This document shows, one piece after another, positions 25,502-34,639 of a DNA stretch of 64,000 nucleotides. This stretch comes from Aliiroseovarius halocynthiae (lineage in GTDB: Bacteria; Pseudomonadota; Alphaproteobacteria; Rhodobacterales; Rhodobacteraceae). A model generated the notes under the pieces. The model was given only the letters and a program-made list of their open reading frames with translations, did not search any database and had not been told where the DNA came from. The stretch's first letter is position 1, and every line of letters starts with the position of its first letter. Made by a program: the position numbers and the translations under genes. The stretch is taken from NCBI RefSeq assembly GCF_007004645.1, contig NZ_ML660019.1, positions 1,570,437 through 1,634,436 of the forward strand, given 5' to 3'.

Positions 25502-26662
25502 TTACTGGTTGGCGCGCTCGGCTTCGATCTTGCGCCATTCCGCCACATTGGCGTTGTGTTGTGCCAAGGTCTCCGCAAAGGCGTGACCGCCAGTGCCGTC
25601 AGCCACAAAGAACAAATACGGCGTGCTGTCCGGGTTCAACGCGGCTTCAATCGCGGCGCGGCCCGGATTGGCGATCGGGGTCGGTGGCAACGCGTCGATC
25701 ACATAAGTGTTGTACGGCGTTTCACGACGCAATTCGCTTTGACGCAGACCGCGCCCAAGGCTGCCCTGCCCTTTGGTGATGCCATAGATGACAGTCGGGT
25801 CCGTCTGCAGACGCATCCCTTGGTTCAAACGATTCACAAAGACACTAGCAACCTGACGGCGTTCCTCGGCCAGTCCGGTTTCTTTCTCGACGATGGACGC
25901 CATGACCAAAGCTTCATCTGCGCTCGCATAGGGCAGATCCGCCGCGCGGTTGTTCCATGCGTCAGCCAGAATGTCGACCTGTGCGTCCTGCATCGACGCG
26001 ATTAAAGCCGCGCGGTCCGCACCGGCCTTCACTTCATAGCTGTCTGGCGCAAGGCTGCCCTCGGCAGGCAAGCCAGCGATTTCACCCGACAGGAAATCGG
26101 CCCGGTTCAAGCTGTCCACAACTTGCCAGCTGGTCACACCTTCCGCCAGGGCGATCCGGAAACGGGTATCGCTTTCGTCGCGCTTCTCAAGGTATGTTGC
26201 GGGCACTTCGCCCTCAAGCTCCGCCGGGGTAAACTCGGCAGTGATCTTGTAATCCTGCGTCGCCGGATCCAATTCACGTACCTGGACCTCGGCTGCAAGA
26301 ATACCGACGCGATACAGGATCTCGGTGCCACAAGTCGATGCCCCACCGCGCGTGACGATGTCCACGATCTCTTCCATCGAGGCACCGTCCTGCACAAGGA
26401 ACGATCCGGCCTTCAGTGCAGATTTCTTGTCGGAATACTCTACACCGATACGGAAAATGGACGCGTTCGAAATCGCACCCTGTGCTTCCAAATCCCGCGA
26501 CACGCGCGAGAACGAGCTGCCGCGCTCGACACGCAGACAAATGGTTTGCGCCAGAGGGCCGTCAGCTGTGTATTGTTTTTGGCCCCAGGCCACCACACCG
26601 ACCGCGACGATCAGTACGACAATGAACAGGCTCAGCGCGTTCGAGGCGATATTGCGCCACAT
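25502..26662 (-). CDS. mltG: Endolytic murein transglycosylase MltG
   Basis: 386 aa. Inner-membrane lytic transglycosylase that cuts nascent glycan strands and sets their length. One N-terminal membrane helix (NALSLFIVVLIVAVGVVAWG), a LysM-like middle, and the YceG catalytic region with MASIVEKETGLAEERRQVAS (catalytic Glu), FVNRLNQGMRLQTDPTVIYG and the LPPTPIANPG string. The start overlaps the fabF stop by one base, so it is coupled to fatty acid synthesis genes, a common pairing in alphaproteobacteria. Confidence 0.95.
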   Translation of the reverse strand: MWRNIASNALSLFIVVLIVAVGVVAWGQKQYTADGPLAQTICLRVERGSSFSRVSRDLEAQGAISNASIFRIGVEYSDKKSALKAGSFLVQDGASMEEIVDIVTRGGASTCGTEILYRVGILAAEVQVRELDPATQDYKITAEFTPAELEGEVPATYLEKRDESDTRFRIALAEGVTSWQVVDSLNRADFLSGEIAGLPAEGSLAPDSYEVKAGADRAALIASMQDAQVDILADAWNNRAADLPYASADEALVMASIVEKETGLAEERRQVASVFVNRLNQGMRLQTDPTVIYGITKGQGSLGRGLRQSELRRETPYNTYVIDALPPTPIANPGRAAIEAALNPDSTPYLFFVADGTGGHAFAETLAQHNANVAEWRKIEAERANQ

Positions 26663-27924
26663 CAGTCAGAAACCTTCCCCATGACAAGGCTGGCATTTGT
26701 GCCGCCGAAGCCAAAACTGTTGGACAGCACCACGTTGATCTCGCGCTCTTCCGCCTTGTTGGCAGCAAGCGACAGGCGCGGCGCGATTGCCGGGTTGTCC
26801 AGGTTGATCGTTGGTGGCGCGATCTGGTCACGAATGGCCAGAATGCAGAAGATCGCCTCCACAGCGCCTGCGGCCCCCAACAAGTGACCGATCGAGGATT
26901 TGGTCGACGACATGGTCGCCGTGTCAGCCGCATCGCCCAGCAGACGCTCGACCGCGCCCAGCTCGATCGTGTCGGCCATTGTCGATGTGCCATGCGCGTT
27001 GATATAGTCAATCGCCGACGGCTCCAGTCCGGCTTTGCCAAGCGCCGCTTGCATCGCACGGAAACCACCGTCGCCATCTTCGGCTGGTGCCGTGATGTGA
27101 TAGGCATCGCCCGACAGGCCATAGCCCAGCACTTCGGCATAGATCTTCGCACCACGCGCTTTCGCGTGCTCGTATTCTTCCAGAACCACGATGCCTGCGC
27201 CCTCGCCCATAACGAAACCATCACGGTCTTCGTCATAGGGGCGGCTTGCGGCCTGCGGATCGTCTTCGCGTTTGGTCGACAGTGCTTTGCAGGCATTGAA
27301 CCCTGCGATGCCCAGCTCACAAATCGCGGCCTCGGCACCACCTGCAACCATCACATCCGCATCGCCCGATTGGATCAGACGGCTCGCGTCGCCGATAGCA
27401 TGCGCACCAGTCGAACAGGCCGTCACAACCGAGTGGTTCGGCCCTTTGTAGCCAAACTTGATCGAGACCTGACCCGAGATCAGGTTGATCAACGATCCAG
27501 GAATAAAGAAGGGCGACACACGACGCGGACCGCGCTCGTTCAGCAGGATCGACGTATCCGCAATGGTCGACAGACCGCCAATACCCGACCCGATGATTAC
27601 GCCCGTACGGCACAGGCTTTCTTCATCTTCGGGCATCCAATCCGCGTCTTTCACAGCCATTTCAGCCGCAGCCAGGCCATACAGAATGAAATCATCGACT
27701 TTGCGGCGCTCTTTCGGCGCCATCCAGTCATCCGGGTTGAACGTCCCATCCGTCCCGTCGCCCAATGGCACTTCGCAGGCATATTTCGTGGTCACACGCG
27801 ACGCATCAAACTTTGTGATCGGCCCAGCACCGGACTGTCCGTCCAGAATACGCTCCCATGTTTCCTCGACGCCGCTTGCCAGCGGAGAAACCATACCCAA
27901 TCCTGTTACAACCACTCGACGCAT
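26662..27924 (-). CDS. fabF: 3-oxoacyl-ACP synthase II
   Basis: 420 aa. It elongates acyl-ACP with malonyl-ACP. The catalytic triad is visible: Cys in VVTACSTGAHAIGDA, His in INAHGTSTMADT, His in KSSIGHLLGAAG. The ATG at 27924 has AAAGGG upstream and gives the usual MRRVVVTGLGMVSPL N terminus. In a minus-strand run with mltG downstream; acpP, fabG and fabD lie upstream but hisA-like and a terminator intervene. Confidence 0.97.
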   Translation of the reverse strand: MRRVVVTGLGMVSPLASGVEETWERILDGQSGAGPITKFDASRVTTKYACEVPLGDGTDGTFNPDDWMAPKERRKVDDFILYGLAAAEMAVKDADWMPEDEESLCRTGVIIGSGIGGLSTIADTSILLNERGPRRVSPFFIPGSLINLISGQVSIKFGYKGPNHSVVTACSTGAHAIGDASRLIQSGDADVMVAGGAEAAICELGIAGFNACKALSTKREDDPQAASRPYDEDRDGFVMGEGAGIVVLEEYEHAKARGAKIYAEVLGYGLSGDAYHITAPAEDGDGGFRAMQAALGKAGLEPSAIDYINAHGTSTMADTIELGAVERLLGDAADTATMSSTKSSIGHLLGAAGAVEAIFCILAIRDQIAPPTINLDNPAIAPRLSLAANKAEEREINVVLSNSFGFGGTNASLVMGKVSD

Positions 27925-28107
27925 TCTGGTGCCCTTTCTCAGGTTTTCAAATGTCTCGGAGGTGATAGCGCGGCTGGGCATAGCGGGGCAAGCCGAATCC
28001 GATCAGCGGTGGATGCCCGCCTATCGTTCTAAGCCCTTATCCAAGCAATGCAGGGTGGCGACCGCAGAACACCCGCGATCACCAGCAGTTGCGCCCGCCC
28101 TCAATGC
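27925..28107 (-). other. Gap between hisA-like gene and fabF
   Basis: 183 bases. No ORF on the coding strand and no clear terminator with a T-run. It probably carries the fabF promoter. Confidence 0.4.
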
Positions 28108-28851
28108 TTAGATGAACTCTGCCTTGGCTTCCGGTTCGGGCCGTGCGACGGCCAAAGCTTCGTTCAGATCAACGTTCTTGGAAAACAACGCACGCCCGAT
28201 CAATGTACCGGCAATGTTCGGGATGTATTTCAGCCGCGCCACGTCATCCAGCTCGTGGATGGTGCCAGCCGCAATCACCTGATGCTTTGTCTCGCCCGCA
28301 AGTGCGCTCAGCAGACCAAGCTGAGCATCCGGCTGTTCGATATCGCTGTCGATATCCGTGATCAGAACACTGGCCAGCGGTACGTCTGCATATGACGCAA
28401 GGAAGCTTTCCGGGGACATGGCGACCGGATTGCGCCATCCGTCCGTCATCAGGTTCCCCTGCCAGACATCTGCCGCCAGAACGATCTGATCCGGGTATCG
28501 GTTGGCAAGCTCTTTCACCATGGCTGGATCGCGTGCAGCGACGGTTCCGACAACCACACGCCCTGCGCCTTTCTCGATCCAGGTTTCTGCCATATCTCGG
28601 GTACGTATGCCGCCTGCGACCTGAACGGAACAACCGGCCGAGTTGATAATCGCCTCGATCAGCTCGGCATTATCGCCTTCGCCTGCGACGGCATCAAAAT
28701 CGGTCACTTGGATCCATTCAGCACCTGCTTCGGCAAACCCCTGTGCGGTTTCCACCGGATCCACATGCCAGATCGAGGGCTCTTCAAGACGACCGCGATG
28801 CAACGTCACACAACGACCGTTCTGCAATTCGAGTGTTGGATAAATAATCAT
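28108..28851 (-). CDS. HisA/HisF-family TIM barrel, divergent HisA paralogue
   Basis: 247 aa, full HisA length. The fold is recognisable: SVQVAGGIRTRDMAETWIEK, RVVVGTVAARDPAMV, and IAGTLIGRALFSK (phosphate-binding). Genuine HisA starts with a catalytic Asp in P(A/T)(I/L)DL; here it is PTLELQNG, with Glu in place of Asp. The second region reads TDIDSDIEQPD instead of TDI.RDG. It sits among fatty acid genes, not his genes. It is probably a paralogue with altered activity rather than the histidine enzyme. ATG 28851 has AGGAGG upstream. Confidence 0.8.
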   Translation of the reverse strand: MIIYPTLELQNGRCVTLHRGRLEEPSIWHVDPVETAQGFAEAGAEWIQVTDFDAVAGEGDNAELIEAIINSAGCSVQVAGGIRTRDMAETWIEKGAGRVVVGTVAARDPAMVKELANRYPDQIVLAADVWQGNLMTDGWRNPVAMSPESFLASYADVPLASVLITDIDSDIEQPDAQLGLLSALAGETKHQVIAAGTIHELDDVARLKYIPNIAGTLIGRALFSKNVDLNEALAVARPEPEAKAEFI

Positions 28852-28967
28852 GGAACGCCTCCTTCGCCAAACCAGTGATGGTTTAGTGAAGTTTAGCACA
28901 TCCTCGCATGTGCGCCCAAATTCGGCCCAATACGCACTGAAAGCGGCCTGATGGGGCGATTTCGCAC

Positions 28968-29001
28968 AAAAAAACGGCCCACCCGATGGTAGGCCGTTTT
29001 T
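28968..29001 (-). terminator. Rho-independent terminator of acpP
   Basis: On the minus strand AACGGCC pairs with GGCCGTT across a 12-base loop, followed by seven Ts. The opposite side also carries Ts, so it may be bidirectional. Confidence 0.88.
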
Positions 29002-29023
29002 GAAACTGTTGCGTCCTGAAAGA

Positions 29024-29257
29024 TCAGGCAGCTTCGGTGATGAATTTCACAGCGTCGCCGAAGGTCTGAATGGTTTCAGCAGCGTCGTCCGGGATTTCAA
29101 TGCCGAACTCTTCTTCGAAAGCCATAACCAGCTCTACAGTGTCCAGGCTGTCTGCGCCCAGGTCATCGATGAACGAGGCGGTCTCGGTGACCTTGTCCTC
29201 TTCAACACCCAGGTGCTCAACTACGATTTTCTTCACACGATCTGCGACGTCGCTCAT
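29024..29257 (-). CDS. acpP: Acyl carrier protein
   Basis: 77 aa. Carries growing acyl chains on a 4'-phosphopantetheine attached to the Ser of [20 protein letters not shown]. Acidic four-helix protein of normal length. ATG at 29257 is preferred over 29263 for AGGA spacing and the usual [12 protein letters not shown] start. It lies between fabG (upstream) and its own terminator. Confidence 0.97.
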   Translation of the reverse strand: MSDVADRVKKIVVEHLGVEEDKVTETASFIDDLGADSLDTVELVMAFEEEFGIEIPDDAAETIQTFGDAVKFITEAA

Positions 29258-29477
29258 GATCAATCCTCACGTTAGTTCAGGGCTTGGCCCTTTTCGTTTG
29301 ACCCGTTTGGGCCGCTAAGTTTCCCGCGCGTAACGCCGAGATCCCCAGCCCATATGGACTGCCCAGTTTGGGCTGATGGGGTAAACCTGCGCCGCCTATA
29401 ACACATCGAAGAAGATAGGCAAACGCTTTCGCTGTGCAAGGGCCAAGTCGGAACTTATTCCACTTAGCCGCGCACAG
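29258..29477 (-). other. acpP leader/promoter region
   Basis: 220 bases between fabG and acpP, without an ORF. It contains repeated GCCCA/TGGGC motifs (around 29345-29375) that can form short hairpins. Most likely holds a separate strong acpP promoter; no -35/-10 pair stands out. Confidence 0.35.
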
Positions 29478-30215
29478 TTACAACATGGCCATGCCGCCAT
29501 TGACATGAAGTGTGGCGCCAGTCGTATAGCCTGCCTCGTTCGATGCAAGGTATAGAACGGCTGCTGCGATTTCATCGGGCGCACCCATGCGGCCAGCAGG
29601 GATTTGCGCCAGCGTGCCCGACTTTTGATCATCGGTCAGCTTGTCCGTCATCGCCGTACCGATAAAGCCCGGCGCGATGCAGTTCGCAGTGATACCACGG
29701 CTGGCAACTTCATAGGCAATGGATTTGGTCAAACCGACCATACCGGCCTTCGATGCCGCATAGTTCACCTGCCCCGGATTGCCGGTTGCACCAACAATCG
29801 AACCGATATTGATAATCCGCCCCCAGCGCGCCTTCATCATCGGACGCATCACGCCCCGACACAGACGCATGGTCGAGGTCAGGTTCACGTTGATCACGTC
29901 ATCCCAATCCTGATCCGACAGGCGCATGAACAGCTGGTCGCGGGTAATCCCGGCGTTGTTCACCAGAATATCGACCCCGCCCATGGCTTCCACGGCCTGT
30001 TTGGGCAGGGCGTCAACAGCTTCGGCGTCCGACAAGTTGCAGGGCAGCACATGGGCACGCTCGCCCAGCTCAGCGGCCAACGCCTCAAGCGGCTCGACAC
30101 GCGTTCCCGACAGCGCCACAGTTGCGCCCGCCGCGTGCAGCGCCTTGGCGATTGCGCCGCCAATACCGCCGGAAGCGCCAGTAACGAGGGCATTTTTTCC
30201 AGTCAGATCAAACAT
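29478..30215 (-). CDS. fabG: 3-oxoacyl-ACP reductase
   Basis: 245 aa. NADPH-dependent SDR that reduces beta-ketoacyl-ACP. Cofactor motif TGASGGIGGAIAKAL, NNAG, catalytic Ser in INIGSIVGATG, YAASK, and the C-terminal GYTTGATLHVNGGMAML. ATG 30215 with AAGGA upstream gives the usual MFDLTGKNALVTG start. Confidence 0.96.
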   Translation of the reverse strand: MFDLTGKNALVTGASGGIGGAIAKALHAAGATVALSGTRVEPLEALAAELGERAHVLPCNLSDAEAVDALPKQAVEAMGGVDILVNNAGITRDQLFMRLSDQDWDDVINVNLTSTMRLCRGVMRPMMKARWGRIINIGSIVGATGNPGQVNYAASKAGMVGLTKSIAYEVASRGITANCIAPGFIGTAMTDKLTDDQKSGTLAQIPAGRMGAPDEIAAAVLYLASNEAGYTTGATLHVNGGMAML

Positions 30216-30284
30216 CTGCTTATCCTTCTTCACGTTTCCGGCCACACCCAACTTTAGGGCATTGGACCGGCTAATATGTTGTGA

Positions 30285-31226
30285 TTATCCGTTCAGCGCT
30301 TCAGCAGCGGCCTTCACATCATCTGGGTTTCCGATTGCACGCGTCGCGACCGTCTTGTCGATCCGCTTAATCATACCGGACAGCGCCTTGCCGGCGCCGA
30401 TCTCCCAAATCTCGTCCACGCCATGTTCGGCCATCCACGCCACGCTTTCACGCCAGCGGACGGATCCCGTCACCTGTTCGACCAAAAGCGAGCGGATTAC
30501 GGCAGGATCTGACACCTCTGCTGCGCGAACATTTGCCACCAATGGCACAACAGGACGTTCCATTTCCACATGTGACAGTGCTTCAGCCATAGCTTCGGCG
30601 GCGGGCTGCATCAAGGCGCAATGGAACGGAGCGCTTACCGGCAGCAAGACAGCGCGTCGTGCGCCCTTGCCCTTGGCAATCTCGACCGCACGTTCGACCG
30701 CTTCTTTGTGTCCTGAGACAACAACCTGCGCAGGGTCATTGTCATTGGCCGCCTGACAAATCTGGTCATGCGCCGCTTCTGCAGCGACCTCGGCCGCAGT
30801 TTCAAAATCCAACCCCAACAAGGCCGCCATCGCACCAACGCCGACCGGCACGGCGTCTTGCATGGCTTTTCCACGAGTCCGCAGCAAACGCGCGGTGTCT
30901 GAAACACTCAGCGTTCCAGCGGCAGCCAGTGCCGAATATTCGCCCAACGAATGCCCCGCAACGTACGAGGCCGCGTCGCTTGTGACACCTTCTGCCTCAA
31001 GCGCACGCAACGTAGCCAAAGATGTGGCCATCAAAGCTGGTTGCGCATTCTGGGTCAGGGTCAGTTCGTCTTGCTCACCCTCCCAGATCAAAGAGGACAG
31101 CTTTTCACCAAGCGCCTCGTCAACCTCGTCAAACACTGCTTTAGCGGTGGGATAGGCGTCTGCAAGGGCTTTGCCCATGCCGATACTTTGGGCCCCTTGC
31201 CCGGGAAATACGAATGCGCGGCTCAT
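30285..31226 (-). CDS. fabD: Malonyl-CoA:ACP transacylase
   Basis: 313 aa. Loads malonyl onto ACP. N terminus MSRAFVFPGQGAQSIGMGKA, catalytic Ser in AGHSLGEYSALAAAG, His in LPVSAPFHCALMQPA. ATG 31226 has GAGGAGG upstream. First gene of the fabD-fabG-acpP group on the minus strand. Confidence 0.96.
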   Translation of the reverse strand: MSRAFVFPGQGAQSIGMGKALADAYPTAKAVFDEVDEALGEKLSSLIWEGEQDELTLTQNAQPALMATSLATLRALEAEGVTSDAASYVAGHSLGEYSALAAAGTLSVSDTARLLRTRGKAMQDAVPVGVGAMAALLGLDFETAAEVAAEAAHDQICQAANDNDPAQVVVSGHKEAVERAVEIAKGKGARRAVLLPVSAPFHCALMQPAAEAMAEALSHVEMERPVVPLVANVRAAEVSDPAVIRSLLVEQVTGSVRWRESVAWMAEHGVDEIWEIGAGKALSGMIKRIDKTVATRAIGNPDDVKAAAEALNG

Positions 31227-31315
31227 GGCCCCTCCTCTTCGTCCTATGACTTTAGGGAAGGAGATACCGTGCGCCGCGCCGCTGTGCAATCTGTTTGGAG
31301 TAGTTCTGGCTCGGA

Positions 31316-31999
31316 TCAGGCCACACGAAGCGCAACACCGTCAGCGCCCAGGAACTTTCCACCGGTTCGGCGGCTTTCAAAGCTGGGCACCGGCAGACCG
31401 CCACGAGCGTTTTTCAAATCGCGCAGAAGGCGTGCGCGGATGGGGCGCAATTGCTCTTCCGAACCAGACAAAATCTCAATCGCAGTCATATTGTCTGCAC
31501 CGTCTTCAAGGCGTAGATACAAGCTAGCCTGACCACAGTCCCCACCAAGACCTTGTACATCTTCTGCGACTAACAAAACGCCGGTGACATCCTCGAATGG
31601 CACCGCTTCGTCCACCTCAAACTCATTCTTTGATGTGACATAACCACGACGGAAATAGCGTTTGAACAGGTCGACTTGCGTCACAGCATCCCCACGGCAG
31701 CGACCGAACATAAAGAGCAGCCCCCCCAGACCGACGAAGAAGCACGTCAGGCCTAGCTTCATTACCAGAAGCACAAGATCAGGCACAACTGCAGTGTGGG
31801 ATACAGTCCACAAACCCGCGGAAGACAAGGCCAGCGTAATACCGAAGAACCGACAAAACTTCCGCAACAACGGCCCGCTGGCTTCCTCATCCAGCTGATC
31901 TACCAGTGAATAGCCCCACTTAGCTGGGCTTAATAGAACCGGCTGAGCCGAATTCACGTTAGCTGCATCAATATAAGGTAGCGGAGAAACCATTGTCAT
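31316..31999 (-). CDS. Hypothetical membrane protein, 227 aa
   Basis: Not recognised beyond a general roseobacter-like membrane protein. Two adjacent hydrophobic segments lie at about residues 50-70 (FFGITLALSSAGLWTVS) and 75-98 (VLLVMKLGLTCFFVGLGGLL). A cytoplasmic beta-rich domain with an acidic ligand-like patch (EFEVDEAVPFEDVTGVLLVA) follows, resembling bacterial PH-like membrane-attached domains, which is only an impression. AAGG lies 11 bases before the ATG. It is next to fabD but probably has its own promoter, in the gap shared with rpsF. Confidence 0.7.
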   Translation of the reverse strand: MTMVSPLPYIDAANVNSAQPVLLSPAKWGYSLVDQLDEEASGPLLRKFCRFFGITLALSSAGLWTVSHTAVVPDLVLLVMKLGLTCFFVGLGGLLFMFGRCRGDAVTQVDLFKRYFRRGYVTSKNEFEVDEAVPFEDVTGVLLVAEDVQGLGGDCGQASLYLRLEDGADNMTAIEILSGSEEQLRPIRARLLRDLKNARGGLPVPSFESRRTGGKFLGADGVALRVA

Positions 32000-32145
32000 G
32001 GGAACAGACCTTCCTGTTTCAACGTTCGGTCAGATACGATCTTCTGTATCCGAGATAAGTACTCTTGCCCGACTGGGGCGTTGGTTAAGAAATCAACCTG
32101 AACTGTGACGGAAGTTGGGCGGCAGATTGGTCAATGCGAGGCCAT

Positions 32146-32320
32146 AGTTTGCGCAAACTGGACCAGCGCCACAAACGTCACCAAATCCCTAACGGCGGCG
32201 CACCAACACCTGCAAAAGCCTTGCGCCACTTGGCGAGACGTGTATAAGGCACCGTCCTTTCCGTAAGTGAATGAACCGCGTTGCCTCTCGTGGATGGGTC
32301 GCGGAAAGGTTTTGACCCAT
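32146..32320 (+). promoter_or_regulatory. rpsF upstream region: palindrome, promoter and structured leader
   Basis: The 358-base gap before rpsF has no gene. AGTTTGCGCAAACT at 32146-32159 is a perfect 14-bp palindrome (operator candidate). TATAAG at 32243-32248 is a possible -10. AGGCA (32247-32251) can pair with TGCCT (32282-32286) around ACCG and CCG triplets, and a second stem ATGGGTC (32294-32300)/GACCCAT (32314-32320) lies 38 bases before the start codon. CACCG-type loops in rpsF leaders are known sites for autoregulation by S6:S18, so this is a candidate, though the -10 box and first stem overlap and both cannot be right as drawn. Confidence 0.35.
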
Positions 32321-32357
32321 TCTTTGAAGCGCGCTTGAAAATAGAACTGGAGTTCAC

Positions 32358-32714
32358 ATGCCCCTTTACGAGCATGTCTTCATCTCGCGTCAGGATCTGT
32401 CCAACGCGCAGGCTGAGAACCTCATCGAACATTTTGGCACCGTACTGGGTGACAACGGCGGTAAAGTCGTTGACAGCGAGTACTGGGGCGTCAAGACGAT
32501 GGCTTACAAGATCAACAAGAACCGCAAAGGCCACTATGCCTTCCTGAAGACCGACGCACCGTCGGGCGCTGTTCAGGAAATGGAACGCCTGATGCGCCTG
32601 CATGACGATGTTATGCGCGTTCTGACCATCAAGGTCGACGATCACGCCGAAGGCCCGTCTGTTCAAATGCAAAAACGTGACGAACGCGGCGACCGCCGTG
32701 GCCGTGACCGTTAA
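32358..32714 (+). CDS. rpsF: 30S ribosomal protein S6
   Basis: 118 aa. Binds S18 and the 16S rRNA central domain. Reads MPLYEHVFISRQDLSNAQAE and YKINKNRKGHYAFLKTDAPS, as in alphaproteobacterial S6, with a basic C-terminal tail. First gene of rpsF-rpsR-rplI. Confidence 0.97.
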   Translation: MPLYEHVFISRQDLSNAQAENLIEHFGTVLGDNGGKVVDSEYWGVKTMAYKINKNRKGHYAFLKTDAPSGAVQEMERLMRLHDDVMRVLTIKVDDHAEGPSVQMQKRDERGDRRGRDR

Positions 32715-32729
32715 TCGGAGGTCTAACTC

Positions 32730-32957
32730 ATGGCAGCTAAACCGTTTTTCCGTCGCCGCAAGGTATGTCCCTTCTCGGGCGACAACGCACCGAAGATCGA
32801 TTACAAAGACACCCGTCTTCTGCAGCGCTACATCTCTGAGCGCGGCAAAATCGTTCCTTCGCGTATCACCGCCGTTTCGGCAAAGAAGCAGCGTGAACTG
32901 GCCCGTGCTATCAAGCGCGCCCGTTTCCTTGCTCTGCTTCCCTACGCCGTTAAGTAA
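32730..32957 (+). CDS. rpsR: 30S ribosomal protein S18
   Basis: 75 aa. Family strings [20 protein letters not shown] and [20 protein letters not shown] are present. CGGAGG precedes the start; 15 bases after rpsF. Confidence 0.97.
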   Translation: MAAKPFFRRRKVCPFSGDNAPKIDYKDTRLLQRYISERGKIVPSRITAVSAKKQRELARAIKRARFLALLPYAVK

Positions 32958-32970
32958 GGGGACCTGATCA

Positions 32971-33597
32971 ATGCAAGTTATCCTTCTGGAACGTGTGGCC
33001 AAGCTGGGCCAAATGGGCGACGTCGTTGACGTAAAGCCCGGTTACGCACGCAACTTCCTGCTGCCCCAGGGCAAAGCCCTGTCGGCTTCGGACGCAAACA
33101 TCGCGTCGTTTGAAGCTCAGAAAGCTCAGCTGGAAGCCAACAACCTTGAAACCAAGAAAGAAGCAGACGCACTGGCTGAAAAGCTGGGCGGCGAGCAGTT
33201 CATCGTGATTCGCTCGGCTTCGGATGCTGGTGCACTTTACGGCTCGGTCACCCCGCGTGACGCCGCAGATGTTGCCACTGAAGCTGGTTTCACCGTCGAC
33301 AAGAAGCAGATCATCCTGACTGCTCCGATCAAATATCTGGGCCTGCACACCGTCACCGTACGTCTGCACCCGGAAGTCGAAACCGAGATTGGCCTGAACG
33401 TGGCTCGCTCGGAAGAAGAAGCCGAATTGCAGGCTTCTGGCAAGTCGATCCAAGAACTGGCCGCTGAAGCAGAAGCTGAAGCCGAGTTCGAGATCGCCGA
33501 GCTGTTCGACGATATCGGTGCTGCTGCATCGGAAGACGACGACCTGGCCCCGGCTGGCGACGACGCTCCTGCCGCAGAGGCTTCGGAAGAAGAGTAA
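32971..33597 (+). CDS. rplI: 50S ribosomal protein L9
   Basis: 208 aa, longer than the ~150 aa of E. coli L9 because of an acidic C-terminal extension ([17 protein letters not shown]...EASEEE), common in Rhodobacteraceae. The N-terminal rRNA-binding part is typical: [20 protein letters not shown] and [15 protein letters not shown]. Ends the operon before the terminator at 33619. Confidence 0.96.
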   Translation: MQVILLERVAKLGQMGDVVDVKPGYARNFLLPQGKALSASDANIASFEAQKAQLEANNLETKKEADALAEKLGGEQFIVIRSASDAGALYGSVTPRDAADVATEAGFTVDKKQIILTAPIKYLGLHTVTVRLHPEVETEIGLNVARSEEEAELQASGKSIQELAAEAEAEAEFEIAELFDDIGAAASEDDDLAPAGDDAPAAEASEEE

Positions 33598-33618
33598 TCT
33601 TCCCCGACACAAGACCAG

Positions 33619-33650
33619 AAAGGCCGCTCATACGAGCGGCCTTTTTCTTT
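33619..33650 (+). terminator. Rho-independent terminator of rpsF-rpsR-rplI
   Basis: A perfect 11-bp stem AAAGGCCGCTC/GAGCGGCCTTT with an ATAC loop, then a T-run. Confidence 0.93.
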
Positions 33651-33731
33651 GGAAGTGTCCTTTCGCAGACGACACCTGTTTGACATTCCTGCTACCCACA
33701 GCAATGAATTCCGGCAAAGAACGGGAATCAA

Positions 33732-34637
33732 ATGATAGTCAAAGACCAACCCTCGTCGTTCCAACTGTTCTTAGAGATGCAGGGATCAATTGTTCCCAAG
33801 ATCAGCCCGAAGGTCCTGCTGATTTCAGCACTATCATTCGTGGTCTTCCTGATAGACCTGCTCGTAACACCACTTCCGCGTATTTCGATCACGGCAATGG
33901 GCATTTTCGGTGTCGCTCTGTCTTTGTTTTTGGGCTTTCGCAACAACGCAGCCTATGATCGCTGGTGGGAGGGACGTGTCCTGTGGGGCAAGATGATCGC
34001 CGATATGCGCAGCCTGGGTCGCAATGCGCAGATCTTTATGGTTGATTCCGATGCGAAGGGCCGCCTTATCTCGACCGTCATGGCCAGCATCCATCTACAT
34101 CGGGGCTTTCTGCGCAAACTGGATGCACGCCCTGAAGCCGAGCCGTGGATTGGGCCTGATCTCAGCGAAAATCTCTGCCAGCATCAAAACCCCGCCAATG
34201 CAGCTCTTCAACACGCGGCGCAGCAGATTGGCGATCTGGCGCGGGCCGAGCAGATCTCGGGCTTTGGACAGATCGAGCTGTCACGCAGCCTTGCAGCACT
34301 GACCCTGTCCCAAGCGGGCTGCGAACGGATCGCCAGCACGCCCCTTCCCTTCGTCTATTCGCTTCTGGTCCGTCGCACGACCTATATCTATTGCTGGCTT
34401 CTGCCTTTCGCGCTGCTGGACGCGACCGGAGGTTTCGCGCCCGTACTGGCCGCTGCCGTTGCCTATGTCTTCTTCGGACTGCAAGCCGTGACCAATGAGC
34501 TGGAAATGCCCTTCCAGAACATCGAAAACGGGCTTCCGCTTGACGCGATGTGCCGGACGGTTGAAATATCCATGGCAGAAGCGCTGGGACGTGTCCCACC
34601 TGCCCCAATGCAACCCATCAACCAAGTGATCACCTAG
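33732..34637 (+). CDS. Bestrophin-family (UPF0187/YneE) channel protein
   Basis: 301 aa. Membrane protein with helices around residues 25-50 and 55-75, and two more near 210-250. The bestrophin signature GFRNNAAYDRWWEGRVLWGK and the C-terminal LQAVTNELEMPFQNIENGLP are clear. Bacterial members form pentameric anion or cation channels; selectivity cannot be read from sequence. Followed after two bases by the lytic transglycosylase gene, likely an operon. Confidence 0.9.
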   Translation: MIVKDQPSSFQLFLEMQGSIVPKISPKVLLISALSFVVFLIDLLVTPLPRISITAMGIFGVALSLFLGFRNNAAYDRWWEGRVLWGKMIADMRSLGRNAQIFMVDSDAKGRLISTVMASIHLHRGFLRKLDARPEAEPWIGPDLSENLCQHQNPANAALQHAAQQIGDLARAEQISGFGQIELSRSLAALTLSQAGCERIASTPLPFVYSLLVRRTTYIYCWLLPFALLDATGGFAPVLAAAVAYVFFGLQAVTNELEMPFQNIENGLPLDAMCRTVEISMAEALGRVPPAPMQPINQVIT

Positions 34638-34639
34638 CC

